Origin: Pseudocolwellia sp. AS88
GTDB taxonomy: Bacteria > Pseudomonadota > Gammaproteobacteria > Enterobacterales > Alteromonadaceae
Assembly: GCF_030551755.1 (NCBI RefSeq)
Contig: NZ_JAUPEC010000016.1
Location: 1-64,000, forward strand
Direction: 5' to 3'
Length of the DNA stretch: 64,000 bases
This document shows, one piece after another, positions 17,321 through 26,857 of this stretch. The notes beneath the pieces are model-generated. The model ran no database searches. It saw nothing but the letters and a program-made list of their open reading frames with translations, and was not told the DNA's origin. Made by a program: the position numbers and the translations under genes. The first letter of the stretch is position 1; each line of letters begins with the position of its first letter.

Positions 17321-19122
17321 CAAATATACAAAATAAGAACAGTATAGATAAGGCAGTTATCCCTAAAAGCAAAGGTAAAAACAATAGCCAAAGCGGAAGT
17401 CAGTTAAACCATTCAACCGATTGGTTTACTCGTATGGTGAAATTCAGTCCTAAATTTTTACTGCTTTTATTAATTGTGCCTGTATTTGGCGGATTAATTG
17501 GTGTTTTACTTCCTGCTTTTGGTTGGGCGCCAGCACTCAGCCAATATGATTTTGGCTTTCAGGGTTTTAATGCACTTTGGCAAACTTCGGGTTTCGGTCA
17601 AATGATCGGCCTAAGTATCGCTACAGGTTTAGTGAGTACGTTACTTGCTTTTGTGGTTACCTTAATGATTTTGGCTGCATTTTTTAATAGTGTTTGGTTA
17701 GATCGTATTCAACAAATATTAAGTCCTATTTTGGTTATTCCTCATGCTGCGGCAGCCATTGCTGTTGGCTTTTTAATTGCGCCATCGGGTATGATTTCTC
17801 GTTTGTTTTCTCCTTGGCTAAGTGGTTGGGAATTGGCGCCTAATGGGATTTTTCCACACGATCCTTATGGCATCAGTATTATTTTAGGCTTAACCCTTAA
17901 AGAACTACCATTTTTATTATTAATGGCTTTAGGCGCATTAGCTCAACCTGAATTAGGTAAGAAATTACGTTCACAACATAAAGTGGCGCTAAACTTAGGT
18001 TATTGTCCTATGACTGCCTTTTTTAAAGTTATTTTGCCTAGTTTATATCCCTTATTACGTTTACCGCTGTTAGCTGTATTAGCTTATGCGAGTTCAAGTG
18101 TAGAAATGCCGCTTATATTAGGACCAAATACTCCACCAACACTTGCTGTGGCTATTATGCAATGGTTCAACGATGTTGATTTGAACCTACGAATTAAAGC
18201 ATCAGCAGGGGCTTTACTCCAATTAGCCTTAACAGGTGGTTTATTAGCTTTATGGCTTTTAGGTGAGAAACTGGTTAAATGTTTATTTTGTGAATCGTTA
18301 ACCAATGGCAGACGTGAATACGGCGGTGCTTACTGGCAAACTATTACTGGTGTAGTTACTGTGTCGGTTATTGTGTTTATTGGTTTGGCATTACTTGGTT
18401 TGGTGTTTTGGTCAATAGCAGGCTTTTGGCGTTTCCCTACAGCGTTACCTGATTCGTTTACCTTGCTACATTGGCAAAGTGCTGCAATGCAAGTAGGAGA
18501 GCCTTTATTTAATACGCTTTTTATCGGTATTATCACAACATTAATTGCTATTTCGTTAACCTTGCTGTGTTTAGAGTCTGAACAAATTAAAGGTAAGTTA
18601 TTATCACGCTTTACGAGCTTAATTATTTACATTCCTTTGCTTGTGCCTAGTATTGCCTTTTTATTCGGGCTTGTATGGATTCAGCAGTTGTTAGCTGTTC
18701 AAGTGAGCTTTATCAGTTATATTAACGTGATTATTGCTCATTTGTTGTTTGTTTTACCTTATGTGTTTTTATCATTAGCGAGTAGTTACAGGCAATTAGA
18801 CTCTCGCTTCGCAATTGTAGCTGCTAGCTTAGGCACTAAACCATGTAAAGTGTTCTTAAAAGTAAAGCTTCCACAGTTATTTGCTCCTATTTTAATTGCA
18901 GCGGCGTTAGGTTTAGCAATAAGTTTTGGTCAATATCTACCAACCTTGTTAGCTGGAGGTGGTCGTATAACAACTATTACTACCGAAGCTATTACGTTAG
19001 CTAATGGCGCTAGTCGACGAACGAGTGCTGTTTATGCACTTATGCAAATGTTATTACCCCTTATTGGTTTTATACTAGCATGGGTATTACCTAAGTTTAT
19101 TTATAAAACAGCACACCGTTAA
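17317..19122 (+). CDS. ynjC: ABC importer permease, YnjC-like (two fused permease domains)
   Basis: About 601 residues with two repeated inner-membrane permease halves of roughly six helices each, as in iron (FbpB) and thiamine (ThiP) permeases. Each half has an EAA-type coupling loop; the second reads AASLGTKPCKVFLKVKLP and the first ALNLGYCPMTAFFKVILP. The ATG at 17317 overlaps the YnjB stop by four bases and is favoured over an in-frame ATG at 17290. A polar 40-residue N-terminal extension rich in Asn, Ser and Lys precedes the first helix. Works with YnjB and YnjD. Confidence 0.9.
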   Translation: MTNIQNKNSIDKAVIPKSKGKNNSQSGSQLNHSTDWFTRMVKFSPKFLLLLLIVPVFGGLIGVLLPAFGWAPALSQYDFGFQGFNALWQTSGFGQMIGLSIATGLVSTLLAFVVTLMILAAFFNSVWLDRIQQILSPILVIPHAAAAIAVGFLIAPSGMISRLFSPWLSGWELAPNGIFPHDPYGISIILGLTLKELPFLLLMALGALAQPELGKKLRSQHKVALNLGYCPMTAFFKVILPSLYPLLRLPLLAVLAYASSSVEMPLILGPNTPPTLAVAIMQWFNDVDLNLRIKASAGALLQLALTGGLLALWLLGEKLVKCLFCESLTNGRREYGGAYWQTITGVVTVSVIVFIGLALLGLVFWSIAGFWRFPTALPDSFTLLHWQSAAMQVGEPLFNTLFIGIITTLIAISLTLLCLESEQIKGKLLSRFTSLIIYIPLLVPSIAFLFGLVWIQQLLAVQVSFISYINVIIAHLLFVLPYVFLSLASSYRQLDSRFAIVAASLGTKPCKVFLKVKLPQLFAPILIAAALGLAISFGQYLPTLLAGGGRITTITTEAITLANGASRRTSAVYALMQMLLPLIGFILAWVLPKFIYKTAHR

Positions 19123-19132
19123 AGGTTTTTAA

Positions 19133-19771
19133 ATGCAGTCATCTTTACATATAAAAAATTTACAACTGTTTCGTCATAACGAGTTGTTACTCAGTTTGAA
19201 CGAGCAAGTTAATGGTGGTGAAATCCTCACATTAATGGGACCGTCAGGCAGTGGTAAATCGAGTTTACTGAACTGGCTTACGGGATCTCTTCCTTCGGGG
19301 TTTCATGCCGATGGGGAAGTGTGGCTAAATGACTCAAACATTACCTTTACACCAGCACATCAGCGTCATGTTGGGGTTTTGTATCAAGACGCTTTACTGT
19401 TTTCTCATTTATCTGTAGCGGGCAATATAGCTTTTGCGATGCCACCAGGTAATAAAAAGCAACGTCTTGAAAAAATTGATGCGGCTCTCGAACAAGTTGG
19501 TTTGAAAGGTTTAGCTGATCGTCATCCTGATAATCTTTCTGGTGGTCAACAAGCTCGTGTAGCCTTATTAAGAGTATTATTGAGCGAACCTAAAGCCATT
19601 TTGCTTGATGAACCTTTTAGTAAATTAGATTCACAATTACGTGAAGATACACGTCAACTAGTGTTTGAACAAATCAGATATCATAAACTTCCTGCAATTA
19701 TGGTGACTCATGATCACAGTGATGCGGAAGCTGCCGTTGGCAAAATTATCACTTTAAGTAAATTGGCTTAA
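19133..19771 (+). CDS. ynjD: ABC importer ATP-binding protein, YnjD-like
   Basis: 212 residues, a bare nucleotide-binding domain. Walker A GPSGSGKSS, Q-loop LYQDALLF, signature LSGGQQARVALLR, Walker B AILLDEPFSKLD and the switch His in MVTHDHSDA are all present. Short, with no C-terminal regulatory domain, as for E. coli YnjD. It drives import through YnjC. Starts 10 bp after the permease stop. Confidence 0.92.
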   Translation: MQSSLHIKNLQLFRHNELLLSLNEQVNGGEILTLMGPSGSGKSSLLNWLTGSLPSGFHADGEVWLNDSNITFTPAHQRHVGVLYQDALLFSHLSVAGNIAFAMPPGNKKQRLEKIDAALEQVGLKGLADRHPDNLSGGQQARVALLRVLLSEPKAILLDEPFSKLDSQLREDTRQLVFEQIRYHKLPAIMVTHDHSDAEAAVGKIITLSKLA

Positions 19772-19858
19772 GCTGTATTTTCACCATTAAGTTAATAAGA
19801 CAAATTAAACCCAATTAAGCTAAATTAAACCAATTTAAACCAAGCCAGAGTAAGTTGT

Positions 19859-20563
19859 ATGTTAGATAAATATATCACTCCCGTTATAAAGCCTTTGTTA
19901 ACACCTGTTGTTAGCTTATTGCACAAACGCAATATTACTGCTGATCAACTCACTTTTTATGGTTTTTTAGTCGGCATGTTAGCCGTACCCTTGTTAGCCT
20001 TTCAGTTATGGTACTGGGCACTAGCGGCTATTGTAATTAATCGTATATTAGATGGTTTAGATGGTGCTCTTGCTCGTTATGCGAACCAAAGTTCAAGTGC
20101 CGGTGGGTTTTTAGATATTACCTTAGACTTTCTCTTTTATGCTGCGATTCCGTTGGGTTTTATTTTTGCAGATCCTGAATTAAATGGCATTGCCGGAGCT
20201 ATTTTACTTGCGACTTTTATTGGTACAGGTTCAAGCTTTTTAGCTTTTGCGATTGCTGCTGAGAGATTCAAAATTGATAAACCACAGTTTAAATATAAAA
20301 GTTTTTATTATTTAAATGGCTTAACTGAGGGTACTGAAACTATAGCTTTATTTATTGCGTTTTGTATCTGGCCGCAATCGTTTCATTGGTTAGCGTTAAT
20401 ATTTTCGCTAGCGTGTATGATCACTATTTTTACCCGTATACATGGTGGCTATAACACACTAAAAGCACAAGAAGCGTCGTTAAAAGAAAGTCAAAGTTTA
20501 CTAGAAAGTCATTCAAATTCAGATATGAACCCTGTTGCAGATAATGAGGTTAAAAATGACTAA
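19859..20563 (+). CDS. ynjF: CDP-alcohol phosphatidyltransferase family protein, YnjF-like
   Basis: 234 residues, a membrane enzyme family that joins a CDP-activated alcohol to a second alcohol. The signature DGxxAR(x)8Gx3Dx3D is present: LDGLDGALARYA followed by GGFLDITLD. About six helices. In E. coli ynjF closes the ynjABCDEF run, so the linkage to the transporter is kept here. The product lipid is unknown. Spacing of 87 bp from YnjD; its end overlaps the following desaturase gene by 8 bp. Confidence 0.87.
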   Translation: MLDKYITPVIKPLLTPVVSLLHKRNITADQLTFYGFLVGMLAVPLLAFQLWYWALAAIVINRILDGLDGALARYANQSSSAGGFLDITLDFLFYAAIPLGFIFADPELNGIAGAILLATFIGTGSSFLAFAIAAERFKIDKPQFKYKSFYYLNGLTEGTETIALFIAFCIWPQSFHWLALIFSLACMITIFTRIHGGYNTLKAQEASLKESQSLLESHSNSDMNPVADNEVKND

Positions 20564-21359
20564 CGAAGTATGGTGGCGATTAGGCTGTTTTTTTAGCGTG
20601 CTCATTATTATGATGTTACTTGAATGGCAAAAGCCAGCTCGAACATCTCCCATTATAAAAGCTAAACGTTGGACGGCTAATTTCGGATTAGTATTCGCTT
20701 CGTCTGTACTTGCGCGATTAACTATACCTGTTGGTTTAACAGCGGTAGCCCTGTATAACACAGAAAACACTATTGGCTTGTTTAACCAAGCATTTTATAT
20801 AGATACAAACATACCCGGTTGGTTAACCATAGTACTAAGCTTATTAATATTAGACATTGTGATTTATTGGCAACATAGAATGTTCCATGTAGTTCCTGTG
20901 TTATGGCGTTTACACCGAGTTCATCACGCCGATGCACACGTAGACACAAGCACTGGTTTACGTTTTCATCCCATTGAAATTGTATTAAGTATTCTGATCA
21001 AATTGCTTGTTGTTACGGCGTTGGGTGTTCCTGCCATTGCCGTATTGATTTTTGAGATAGCTTTAAACGGTTTAGCTTTGTTTAATCATGCAAACATACG
21101 CTTACCTCAAGCTATAGAGAAGCCATTACGTTTATTATTAATGACCCAGATTTTACATCGTATCCATCATAGCCAAGTGGTTAAAGAAACGAACTCTAAC
21201 TATGGTTTTAGTGTTATTTGGTGGGATAAGCTCTTTGGCAGTTATAGAAGTGAAGCGATTAAAAGTGATACTGAACTTGATATTGGTTTAGTACAATATC
21301 CACAAGAGAAACAAAATGCCTCAATTTTGGGCTTGTTAGCTATGCCTTTTAAAAAATAA
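20556..21359 (+). CDS. Fatty acid hydroxylase / sterol desaturase family protein
   Basis: About 267 residues. A membrane di-iron oxygenase with the three His boxes: HRMFH (HxxxH), HRVHHADAH (HxxHH) and HRIHHSQ, spread between about four transmembrane helices. It would insert hydroxyl or double bonds into a lipid. The ATG at 20556 has a ribosome site (GAGG) and overlaps the YnjF stop, so I prefer it to the in-frame ATG at 20535. It ends the operon. With YnjF it hints at remodelling of a lipid linked to the imported compound (inference). Confidence 0.88.
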   Translation: MTNEVWWRLGCFFSVLIIMMLLEWQKPARTSPIIKAKRWTANFGLVFASSVLARLTIPVGLTAVALYNTENTIGLFNQAFYIDTNIPGWLTIVLSLLILDIVIYWQHRMFHVVPVLWRLHRVHHADAHVDTSTGLRFHPIEIVLSILIKLLVVTALGVPAIAVLIFEIALNGLALFNHANIRLPQAIEKPLRLLLMTQILHRIHHSQVVKETNSNYGFSVIWWDKLFGSYRSEAIKSDTELDIGLVQYPQEKQNASILGLLAMPFKK

Positions 21360-21482
21360 GACACTTTATGTATTTATACCTTTGAAAGTTCAACTCTTTA
21401 GGTTAATTTACGGCTATTAACAGGAAGTGATTGTACATTGTAGATCTTTAGCTTCTCAACACTGTAATTTATAGGTACTTAA

Positions 21483-22064
21483 ATGTATAAAAATGGACTT
21501 TTCTTAACGTTATCTTCGTTAATAATATCTTTAGTCTTACTCTTGCCGCCTAAAGCATCGGCTACTAAGATATATCATTGCAAGACATCAGAAGGTCGAC
21601 TAGAAATTCAAGATTTCCCTTGCCAAGATATCACGTTAAAAATTCAAGATGTGAATATCCCAACATCATCTCAAAGCAAGAATAGCCAAACAGTAAAACC
21701 CGGTGATGCTATTATCGATGGAGTTAATGTTAGTAAGAGCGCAAGTAGTAATGTCGCTACTAATGCCGGTATTAATACTAACGTGAATGTTGACGATTTT
21801 TACAGTATGCCAATTCATCCAACTGCTTTAAAAAAAGAAATTACAGATACCGCGTCCCTTGGTGTTATTACACTGAATTACATTTCACCTCTAACAAGTA
21901 ATGCTATGGTTCAATATTATCAAAGTAAAATTCCAAGTGAACACAATAGAATCAACATCAGAGACAGCATTATGTTCACTTATGAGGAAGACGGTATAAA
22001 TAAGTTGGTCAGTATTTTAGATACTCAAGGAATCGCTGACGTGACCCTCCAAGTAGAAAGGTGA
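21483..22064 (+). CDS. Exported DUF4124-like protein of unknown function
   Basis: 193 residues. A signal peptide (to about residue 27) is followed by a short DUF4124-type module with two Cys (KIYHCKTSEGRLEIQDFPC), then a Ser/Asn/Val-rich linker (~55-105) and a C-terminal domain with no recognised family. Single gene with ATG right after TACTTAA, weak ribosome site. Possibly envelope-associated. It is separated from the preceding operon by 123 bp. Confidence 0.7.
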   Translation: MYKNGLFLTLSSLIISLVLLLPPKASATKIYHCKTSEGRLEIQDFPCQDITLKIQDVNIPTSSQSKNSQTVKPGDAIIDGVNVSKSASSNVATNAGINTNVNVDDFYSMPIHPTALKKEITDTASLGVITLNYISPLTSNAMVQYYQSKIPSEHNRINIRDSIMFTYEEDGINKLVSILDTQGIADVTLQVER

Positions 22065-22182
22065 TTGCCTGAGCTTACCTTATTCAAGCGACTTTATTTT
22101 ACTTAATGCTGTAGTCACTTATTATTGCCTTAAATATAACTTTACAGAGTATTTGAACTAAACTTTTGTCACAAATTCAATG

Positions 22183-22193
22183 TATAATCCGCC
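22183..22193 (+). promoter_or_regulatory. TATAAT with GC-rich discriminator
   Basis: TATAAT at 22183-22188 is directly followed by CCGCC in very AT-rich DNA. That pairing is typical of growth-rate-controlled promoters. No RNA gene follows within view. It lies upstream of the MFS gene with the palindromic repeat in between. The -35 part is weak. Confidence 0.35.
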
Positions 22194-22238
22194 TCCATTA
22201 ATATGAGTGTTATGTATTAACCAATATTAATAATGTAC

Positions 22239-22473
22239 TTAACCTCAACTCGGGATAATGAATGTCATAACATTCAATAAAAATAATTATTTATCAATAG
22301 ATTAAAGAACCATCAGAGTACTTTACATGTAATATGATGACTCAATATTGATAGTTTTATGCCTAGCAAGACGGATTTGTGTACCCAATAGCTGGCTATT
22401 GGTAACGAATACAACGATGTTAGGCTTAAAAATAGCTTATTGAGTAACTTTGCTTATTCCAAGCTGAGGTTAC
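22239..22473. repeat. MITE-like palindromic repeat, copy 1
   Basis: About 235 bp bounded by inverted repeats: TAACCTCAACTCGGGATAA on the left against TTATTCCAAGCTGAGGTTA on the right (16 of 19 complementary). The middle carries a hairpin AATAGCTGGCTATT with flanking arms (GCCTAGCA ... TGTTAGGC). A related copy lies at 33666-33863. It fills much of the 574-bp gap before the MFS gene and has no coding potential. Confidence 0.75.
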
Positions 22474-22638
22474 TTATTTAACATGATTTATTTCACTTGA
22501 TTTTCGTCATAACCCTTTATTGTAAAGAGTGTTAAATTTGAATGTGTTTCTATTTCTCTAATAAGTACATAAATAAAATTATTTTCAGCAATCATTAATA
22601 CAATTTTACATAACCCATTCAAATTTAAGGTTTAGGCA

Positions 22639-23886
22639 TTGCCATCCAATCAAATTAAAGACAATACACATAATAACGCAAGTCAGCATCGTTCTGCTTT
22701 TTCAGAACCTATGTATCGTCGATATTTTCCAGCGAGTTGTTTTGCAACTTTAGCGGTATGGATCGTAAGGTTTTTGGTAGGGTGGACCGCTTGGCAATTA
22801 ACTCACTCAGCATTTTGGGTAGGTGTTGTTGCCGCAGCCATGTTGTTACCCACGTTTTTGTTTTCACCAGTATTTGGAATAATATCTGATCGCATTAATC
22901 CTCGTAACGGATTAATTGTAACTGTACTTTCGCAAGGCGTAATCGCATCTTTTGCTGGTATATCTCATGGCTTAGACATTCTTAATTTACCTTTATTGAT
23001 GGTGATAGCTGTTTTGCTTGGCGTTGTTACGTCAGCACATCAACCGATCCGTTTAGCTTTAGTTCCTCGATTAATTCCACGTGATGCTTTACCAAGTGCA
23101 ATAGGTTATGGCGCCATGTTATTTAATACGTCACGAATCATTGGCCCAGCTATTGGGGCTTGGTTAGTTGCTTCATATTCTGAATCTGTGGCATTTTATG
23201 TAGCCAGTTGTTTTTGTTTAGCATCAATACCTTCATTGATCAGTATTAAAGGTGTTGAACCATTAAAGCGTGAACGGTCGTCGAGTTTTTTTAATGAGTT
23301 AATAGAGGGCTTTGTTTACGCAGCAGCACATCCTATTATTCGTTTGATCCTTTGTTTCACTTTTATCAATGGTTTGTTAGGTCGAACTATTATGGAATTA
23401 TTGCCTGCATTTTCGGGGCAATTACTGCAAGGAAATGCAGAAACATTAGCTACACTGAGTGCTATTGCTGGCGCAGGATCCATTGCAGGTGGTTTATTAG
23501 TTAGCCGACAAAGTGGTGCACCTAAACGACTTATTAAATTGGTGAATTATTGTTTGATGTTTGCCGCTGTATCGCTAATTTCTATTCAATTTCTTAGTGG
23601 TTTGTATCAATTTTGTGTTCTGATCTTTGTATTAAGCCTGATGACCACTGTTGCAGGTACTGGCGCGCAAGCGTTAGCTCAGTTAATGGTAGATGATGCA
23701 TACAGAGGACGAGTGTTAAGTTTTTGGTCAATGATGGCGATGGGCGTTCCAGCGGTTAGTGCTATTGCGGTGGGTGCTTTGGCTCAAGCTTTTGGTTTTC
23801 CAATTGTTTCAGCTATTACCGCAGTTTGTGCATTATGCTTATTAGCGACACTTCGATTTTATACCCGTGCTGATCAGATAAAATAA
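22639..23886 (+). CDS. MFS transporter, exporter type
   Basis: 415 residues with about 12 transmembrane helices. The cytoplasmic loop motif between helices 2 and 3 (FGIISDRINPRNGL) is the MFS A-motif. The sequence style, with VPRLIPRDALPSAIGYG and GPAIGAWLV, fits the enterobactin-exporter-like/transmembrane secretion effector subfamily. Substrate unknown, probably efflux. Starts with TTG at 22639; the first ~25 residues are polar, so a later in-frame start is possible. The repeat at 22239-22473 separates it from the likely promoter. Confidence 0.85.
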   Translation: MPSNQIKDNTHNNASQHRSAFSEPMYRRYFPASCFATLAVWIVRFLVGWTAWQLTHSAFWVGVVAAAMLLPTFLFSPVFGIISDRINPRNGLIVTVLSQGVIASFAGISHGLDILNLPLLMVIAVLLGVVTSAHQPIRLALVPRLIPRDALPSAIGYGAMLFNTSRIIGPAIGAWLVASYSESVAFYVASCFCLASIPSLISIKGVEPLKRERSSSFFNELIEGFVYAAAHPIIRLILCFTFINGLLGRTIMELLPAFSGQLLQGNAETLATLSAIAGAGSIAGGLLVSRQSGAPKRLIKLVNYCLMFAAVSLISIQFLSGLYQFCVLIFVLSLMTTVAGTGAQALAQLMVDDAYRGRVLSFWSMMAMGVPAVSAIAVGALAQAFGFPIVSAITAVCALCLLATLRFYTRADQIK

Positions 23887-23942
23887 GATTTTTTTGTTTT
23901 ACCTTATTACCCCTTACTTTTTTATAACTTAGGAATTTACCC

Positions 23943-24392
23943 GTGAAGAACATAGATGCTTTTATAGAAGCTTGGGCTGGCAAGAATGCTATGTCGCCAC
24001 AAAGTTCAGTTGATATTACTGAACTTGAGTCACAAATGGGTTGTGTATTTCCTAATGCTTATAAGTATTTATTGAGCACTTATGGACTCGTCCGTTCGCC
24101 AAATGTAATGAGCAAAGTTATTGATTTAGATACTAAGCTAGGTCAGGTACATGATTTTTTGAGTTTGGAAGATGTTGCTTCCCTATCTCCTCTTTATGAA
24201 ATGAGTGGTATGGAAAAAGGCCATATTTTATTTGCTTCTGATGCCAGCGGTAATATGTTTTGTTTTAAGCTTGCTGATTGTTTAGTGGAACAAGATGATA
24301 CTGCTGTTTGGTTTTTTGATCGCTCAGCGTTTAGCGTTGAGAAAGTGTCTGATTCGTTTATACAGTGGTTACAAGCTTTTAATAAAAACTAA
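23943..24392 (+). CDS. SMI1/KNR4 family protein
   Basis: 149 residues matching the SMI1/KNR4 (SUKH) fold: an early acidic helix with TELESQMGCVFPNAYKYLLSTYG, then FLSLEDVASL, ILFASDASGNMFCFKL and a closing Trp/Phe segment. In bacteria this family often provides immunity to contact-dependent or polymorphic toxins, but it also has housekeeping members. No toxin gene is adjacent. GTG start after TTAGGAATTTACCC. It is read from the same strand as the MFS gene and ends at a terminator. Confidence 0.8.
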   Translation: MKNIDAFIEAWAGKNAMSPQSSVDITELESQMGCVFPNAYKYLLSTYGLVRSPNVMSKVIDLDTKLGQVHDFLSLEDVASLSPLYEMSGMEKGHILFASDASGNMFCFKLADCLVEQDDTAVWFFDRSAFSVEKVSDSFIQWLQAFNKN

Positions 24393-24436
24393 AGTGTTTT
24401 CTTTTAAAGATCTTTTAATTTAAAGTGAGTAAAACA

Positions 24437-24470
24437 TAGAAATGGTATTTACTATTAAATACCATTTCTA
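24437..24470. terminator. Bidirectional terminator-like hairpin
   Basis: TAGAAATGGTATTT (24437-24450) and its exact complement at 24457-24470, loop ACTATT. It lies between the convergent SMI1/KNR4 and argJ genes. Confidence 0.8.
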
Positions 24471-24509
24471 TTAAAAATTAAGTTGAACTAGCAAAGTGTT
24501 TCTTTAAAG

Positions 24510-25769
24510 CTAGGTTCTATATTCAGCGTTAATTTTTACGTAGTCGTAACTAAAGTCACAGGTCCAAATGGTAGCATCCGCTTCACCGCGATGAAGTTGC
24601 ACTGTGATTTCTATCTCAGCTTCATTCATGATTGCTTGGCCTTGTTCTTCTTGATAACTTTCAGCTCGTCCGCCTTTTTCAGCCACTAAAACATCACCAA
24701 AATATAATTCCAATTTAGTTGTGTCTAAATCTTCTAATGATTTACATTCTCTGGATGCATAACCAATGGCGGCAAGTACGCGACCTAAGTTAGGATCTGA
24801 AGCGAACATTGCGGTTTTAACTAACGGGCTTTTACCAATAGAAAAACCTATAGTTTTAGCTTCATCAAGGCTTAAAGCGCCATTAACATTTACTGTAATA
24901 AATTTTGTTGCACCTTCACCATCACGAATGATGGCTTTAGCTAAATATTGAGAAGTTTCAAGCAGGGCAGTAAACACTTCTTTAAAGCCTGCATCATTTC
25001 TACTTGTTATAGCCGGAGCAGAACTTTTACCTGTAGCGATAATGATAAAAGAGTCGTTTGTTGATGTGTCGCCATCTACAGAAATACAGTTGAAAGACAA
25101 ATCAGCAATTTCTTTTGTCATTTCATCTAATAATGATTGTGAAATATTTGCGTCAGTCGCAACATAACCCAGCATGGTCGCCATATTCGGGTGGATCATG
25201 CCAGCGCCTTTTGAAATGCCTGTTATAACAACTTCATCACCAGCTAAAGTAACTTTTGTAGAATAAGCTTTTGGCGCTATATCTGTTGTCATAATTGCGG
25301 TAGCAGCATCAGCCCAGTTGTCTGACGTTAAATTATTAACGGCATGCGGTAAACCTGCTAGCAGTTTATCCATAGGTAAATGCTCTAAAATTACACCCGT
25401 TGAAAACGGTAATATAGACTCTGCTGGAATATTCATAATATCAGCTAAGGTTGAGCACGTAGTTAAAGCATCTAACATGCCTTTTTCACCTGTACCAGCA
25501 TTAGCATTACCCGTATTAACAACTAAAGCTTTTATTTGGGATACATCGTTATTTTTTACTGCGGCTAAATGCTTTTTACATAGAGTAACGGGTGCAGCAC
25601 AAAAGCGATTTTGGGTAAAAACACCAGATACTGAACTGCCTTCGGCAATTTCAAAAACTAATAAATCTTTACGGTTTAGTGTTTTTATATTCGATTCAGC
25701 CCAGCCTAGGCGTATGCCTTGAATAGGTGTGAGTAGAGCAGGGTTAATTTCAGGTAAATTTACAGGCAT
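24510..25769 (-). CDS. argJ: Bifunctional ornithine acetyltransferase / N-acetylglutamate synthase
   Basis: About 419 residues. ArgJ moves the acetyl group from N-acetylornithine to glutamate in arginine synthesis. The autocleavage site is visible in [15 protein letters not shown]: the Thr after MA is the nucleophile. The substrate-binding N-terminal part ([19 protein letters not shown]) and end ([18 protein letters not shown]) also match. The ATG at 25769 gives the family's usual start ([13 protein letters not shown]). A longer in-frame TTG start at 25835 would add a hydrophobic 22-residue leader, which is not normal for ArgJ. No other arg gene is adjacent, and no clear ArgR box was seen. 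Confidence 0.93.
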   Translation of the reverse strand: MPVNLPEINPALLTPIQGIRLGWAESNIKTLNRKDLLVFEIAEGSSVSGVFTQNRFCAAPVTLCKKHLAAVKNNDVSQIKALVVNTGNANAGTGEKGMLDALTTCSTLADIMNIPAESILPFSTGVILEHLPMDKLLAGLPHAVNNLTSDNWADAATAIMTTDIAPKAYSTKVTLAGDEVVITGISKGAGMIHPNMATMLGYVATDANISQSLLDEMTKEIADLSFNCISVDGDTSTNDSFIIIATGKSSAPAITSRNDAGFKEVFTALLETSQYLAKAIIRDGEGATKFITVNVNGALSLDEAKTIGFSIGKSPLVKTAMFASDPNLGRVLAAIGYASRECKSLEDLDTTKLELYFGDVLVAEKGGRAESYQEEQGQAIMNEAEIEITVQLHRGEADATIWTCDFSYDYVKINAEYRT

Positions 25770-26283
25770 AGAAGAGTTTAATAATAGCAGGAAAAAAAGT
25801 AGGTAAATATTACGCTTTAATGGGTTTCTATGCAAAAACTATTCTAATGCTATTTCATTAAATACAATATAAACAACTGACTTACTTTAGAAATGTTTAA
25901 ATTGAGCATTAAATAAACGTAAATACAGAAAAACATAAACTGATCTTAATTGTTAATGTTTTCGTATTGTAGTTAGTCGACAAAATGCTAATTAAATTAA
26001 CAATCGAATGTTAAGGGTAGCAAGCGAATAAATGTCTATACTTTAACTAGAACAAAATGATAAAGCGATAATGAAAAGCAAATTGATTAGGTTAACAAAT
26101 AACCAAAAATTAATTGATATTTAAACATTAAAATATGTAGCGTAAGGTATATTTTAGGATTATATTGTCGCGCCATTTAAACCTACTGAATCACAAATTT
26201 TAACGTATCAGCTGGACATAAGTATTTAATGGTAATGTGTTAATAATTTTCAATTTGTAAGCTTTTTATAAGGTTAGTTAAGT
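25770..26283. other. Intergenic region between argJ and speG, no gene seen
   Basis: 514 AT-rich bases between divergent genes. Beyond the possible N-terminal extension of argJ (to 25835) I see no open frame with a ribosome site, no repeat and no clear ArgR box. Confidence 0.5.
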
Positions 26284-26823
26284 ATGCAAGATCAATTATT
26301 TTTAAGAGCACTTGAACGCAGTGATTTACGTTTTATTCATAACCTGAATAACAACCGTAAAATTATGTCTTACTGGTTTGAAGAGCCCTATGAATCATTT
26401 GATGAATTAGAAGAGTTATACAATCGACATATACATGACAATGCAGAGCGTCGATTTATTGTAGAAAATGATAAGAAAGAACTTATTGGTTTAGTTGAGT
26501 TAATTGAAATTGACTACATACACAGTCGAGCGGAGTTTCAAATTATTATTAATACTGAACATCAAGGTAAAGGTTACGCAAGAAGTTTAATTTATAAAGC
26601 GTTAGATTATTCTTTTTCTATATTGAATTTGTTTAAAGTGTATTTGCTTGTGGCAATAGACAACGAAAAAGCCATTCATTTATATAAAGATTGTGGCTTT
26701 GTTGAAGAAGGGCACTTTGTTAAGGAGTTTTTTATTAATGGCGAATATAAAGACGCTAAGCGTATGTATATTTTACAGGACGAATACTTTGCCAGACAAA
26801 AAGCCAAAGAAATTAACCCATAA
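26284..26823 (+). CDS. speG: Spermidine N1-acetyltransferase
   Basis: 179 residues, closely like E. coli SpeG over the full length: RALERSDLRFIHNLNNN, YWFEEPYESFDELEELY, RAEFQIIINTEHQGKGYA (acetyl-CoA loop QGKGYA), NEKAIHLYKDCGFVEEG and HFVKEFFINGEYKDA. It acetylates spermidine or spermine to prevent polyamine toxicity, acting in the cytoplasm as an oligomer. The acidic N-terminal region that binds polyamine allosterically is present. Single gene or paired with yfcH 34 bp downstream. Confidence 0.93.
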   Translation: MQDQLFLRALERSDLRFIHNLNNNRKIMSYWFEEPYESFDELEELYNRHIHDNAERRFIVENDKKELIGLVELIEIDYIHSRAEFQIIINTEHQGKGYARSLIYKALDYSFSILNLFKVYLLVAIDNEKAIHLYKDCGFVEEGHFVKEFFINGEYKDAKRMYILQDEYFARQKAKEINP

Positions 26824-26857
26824 TGCTAATTATTAGCGAAGTAATTGAAGGGAATGT

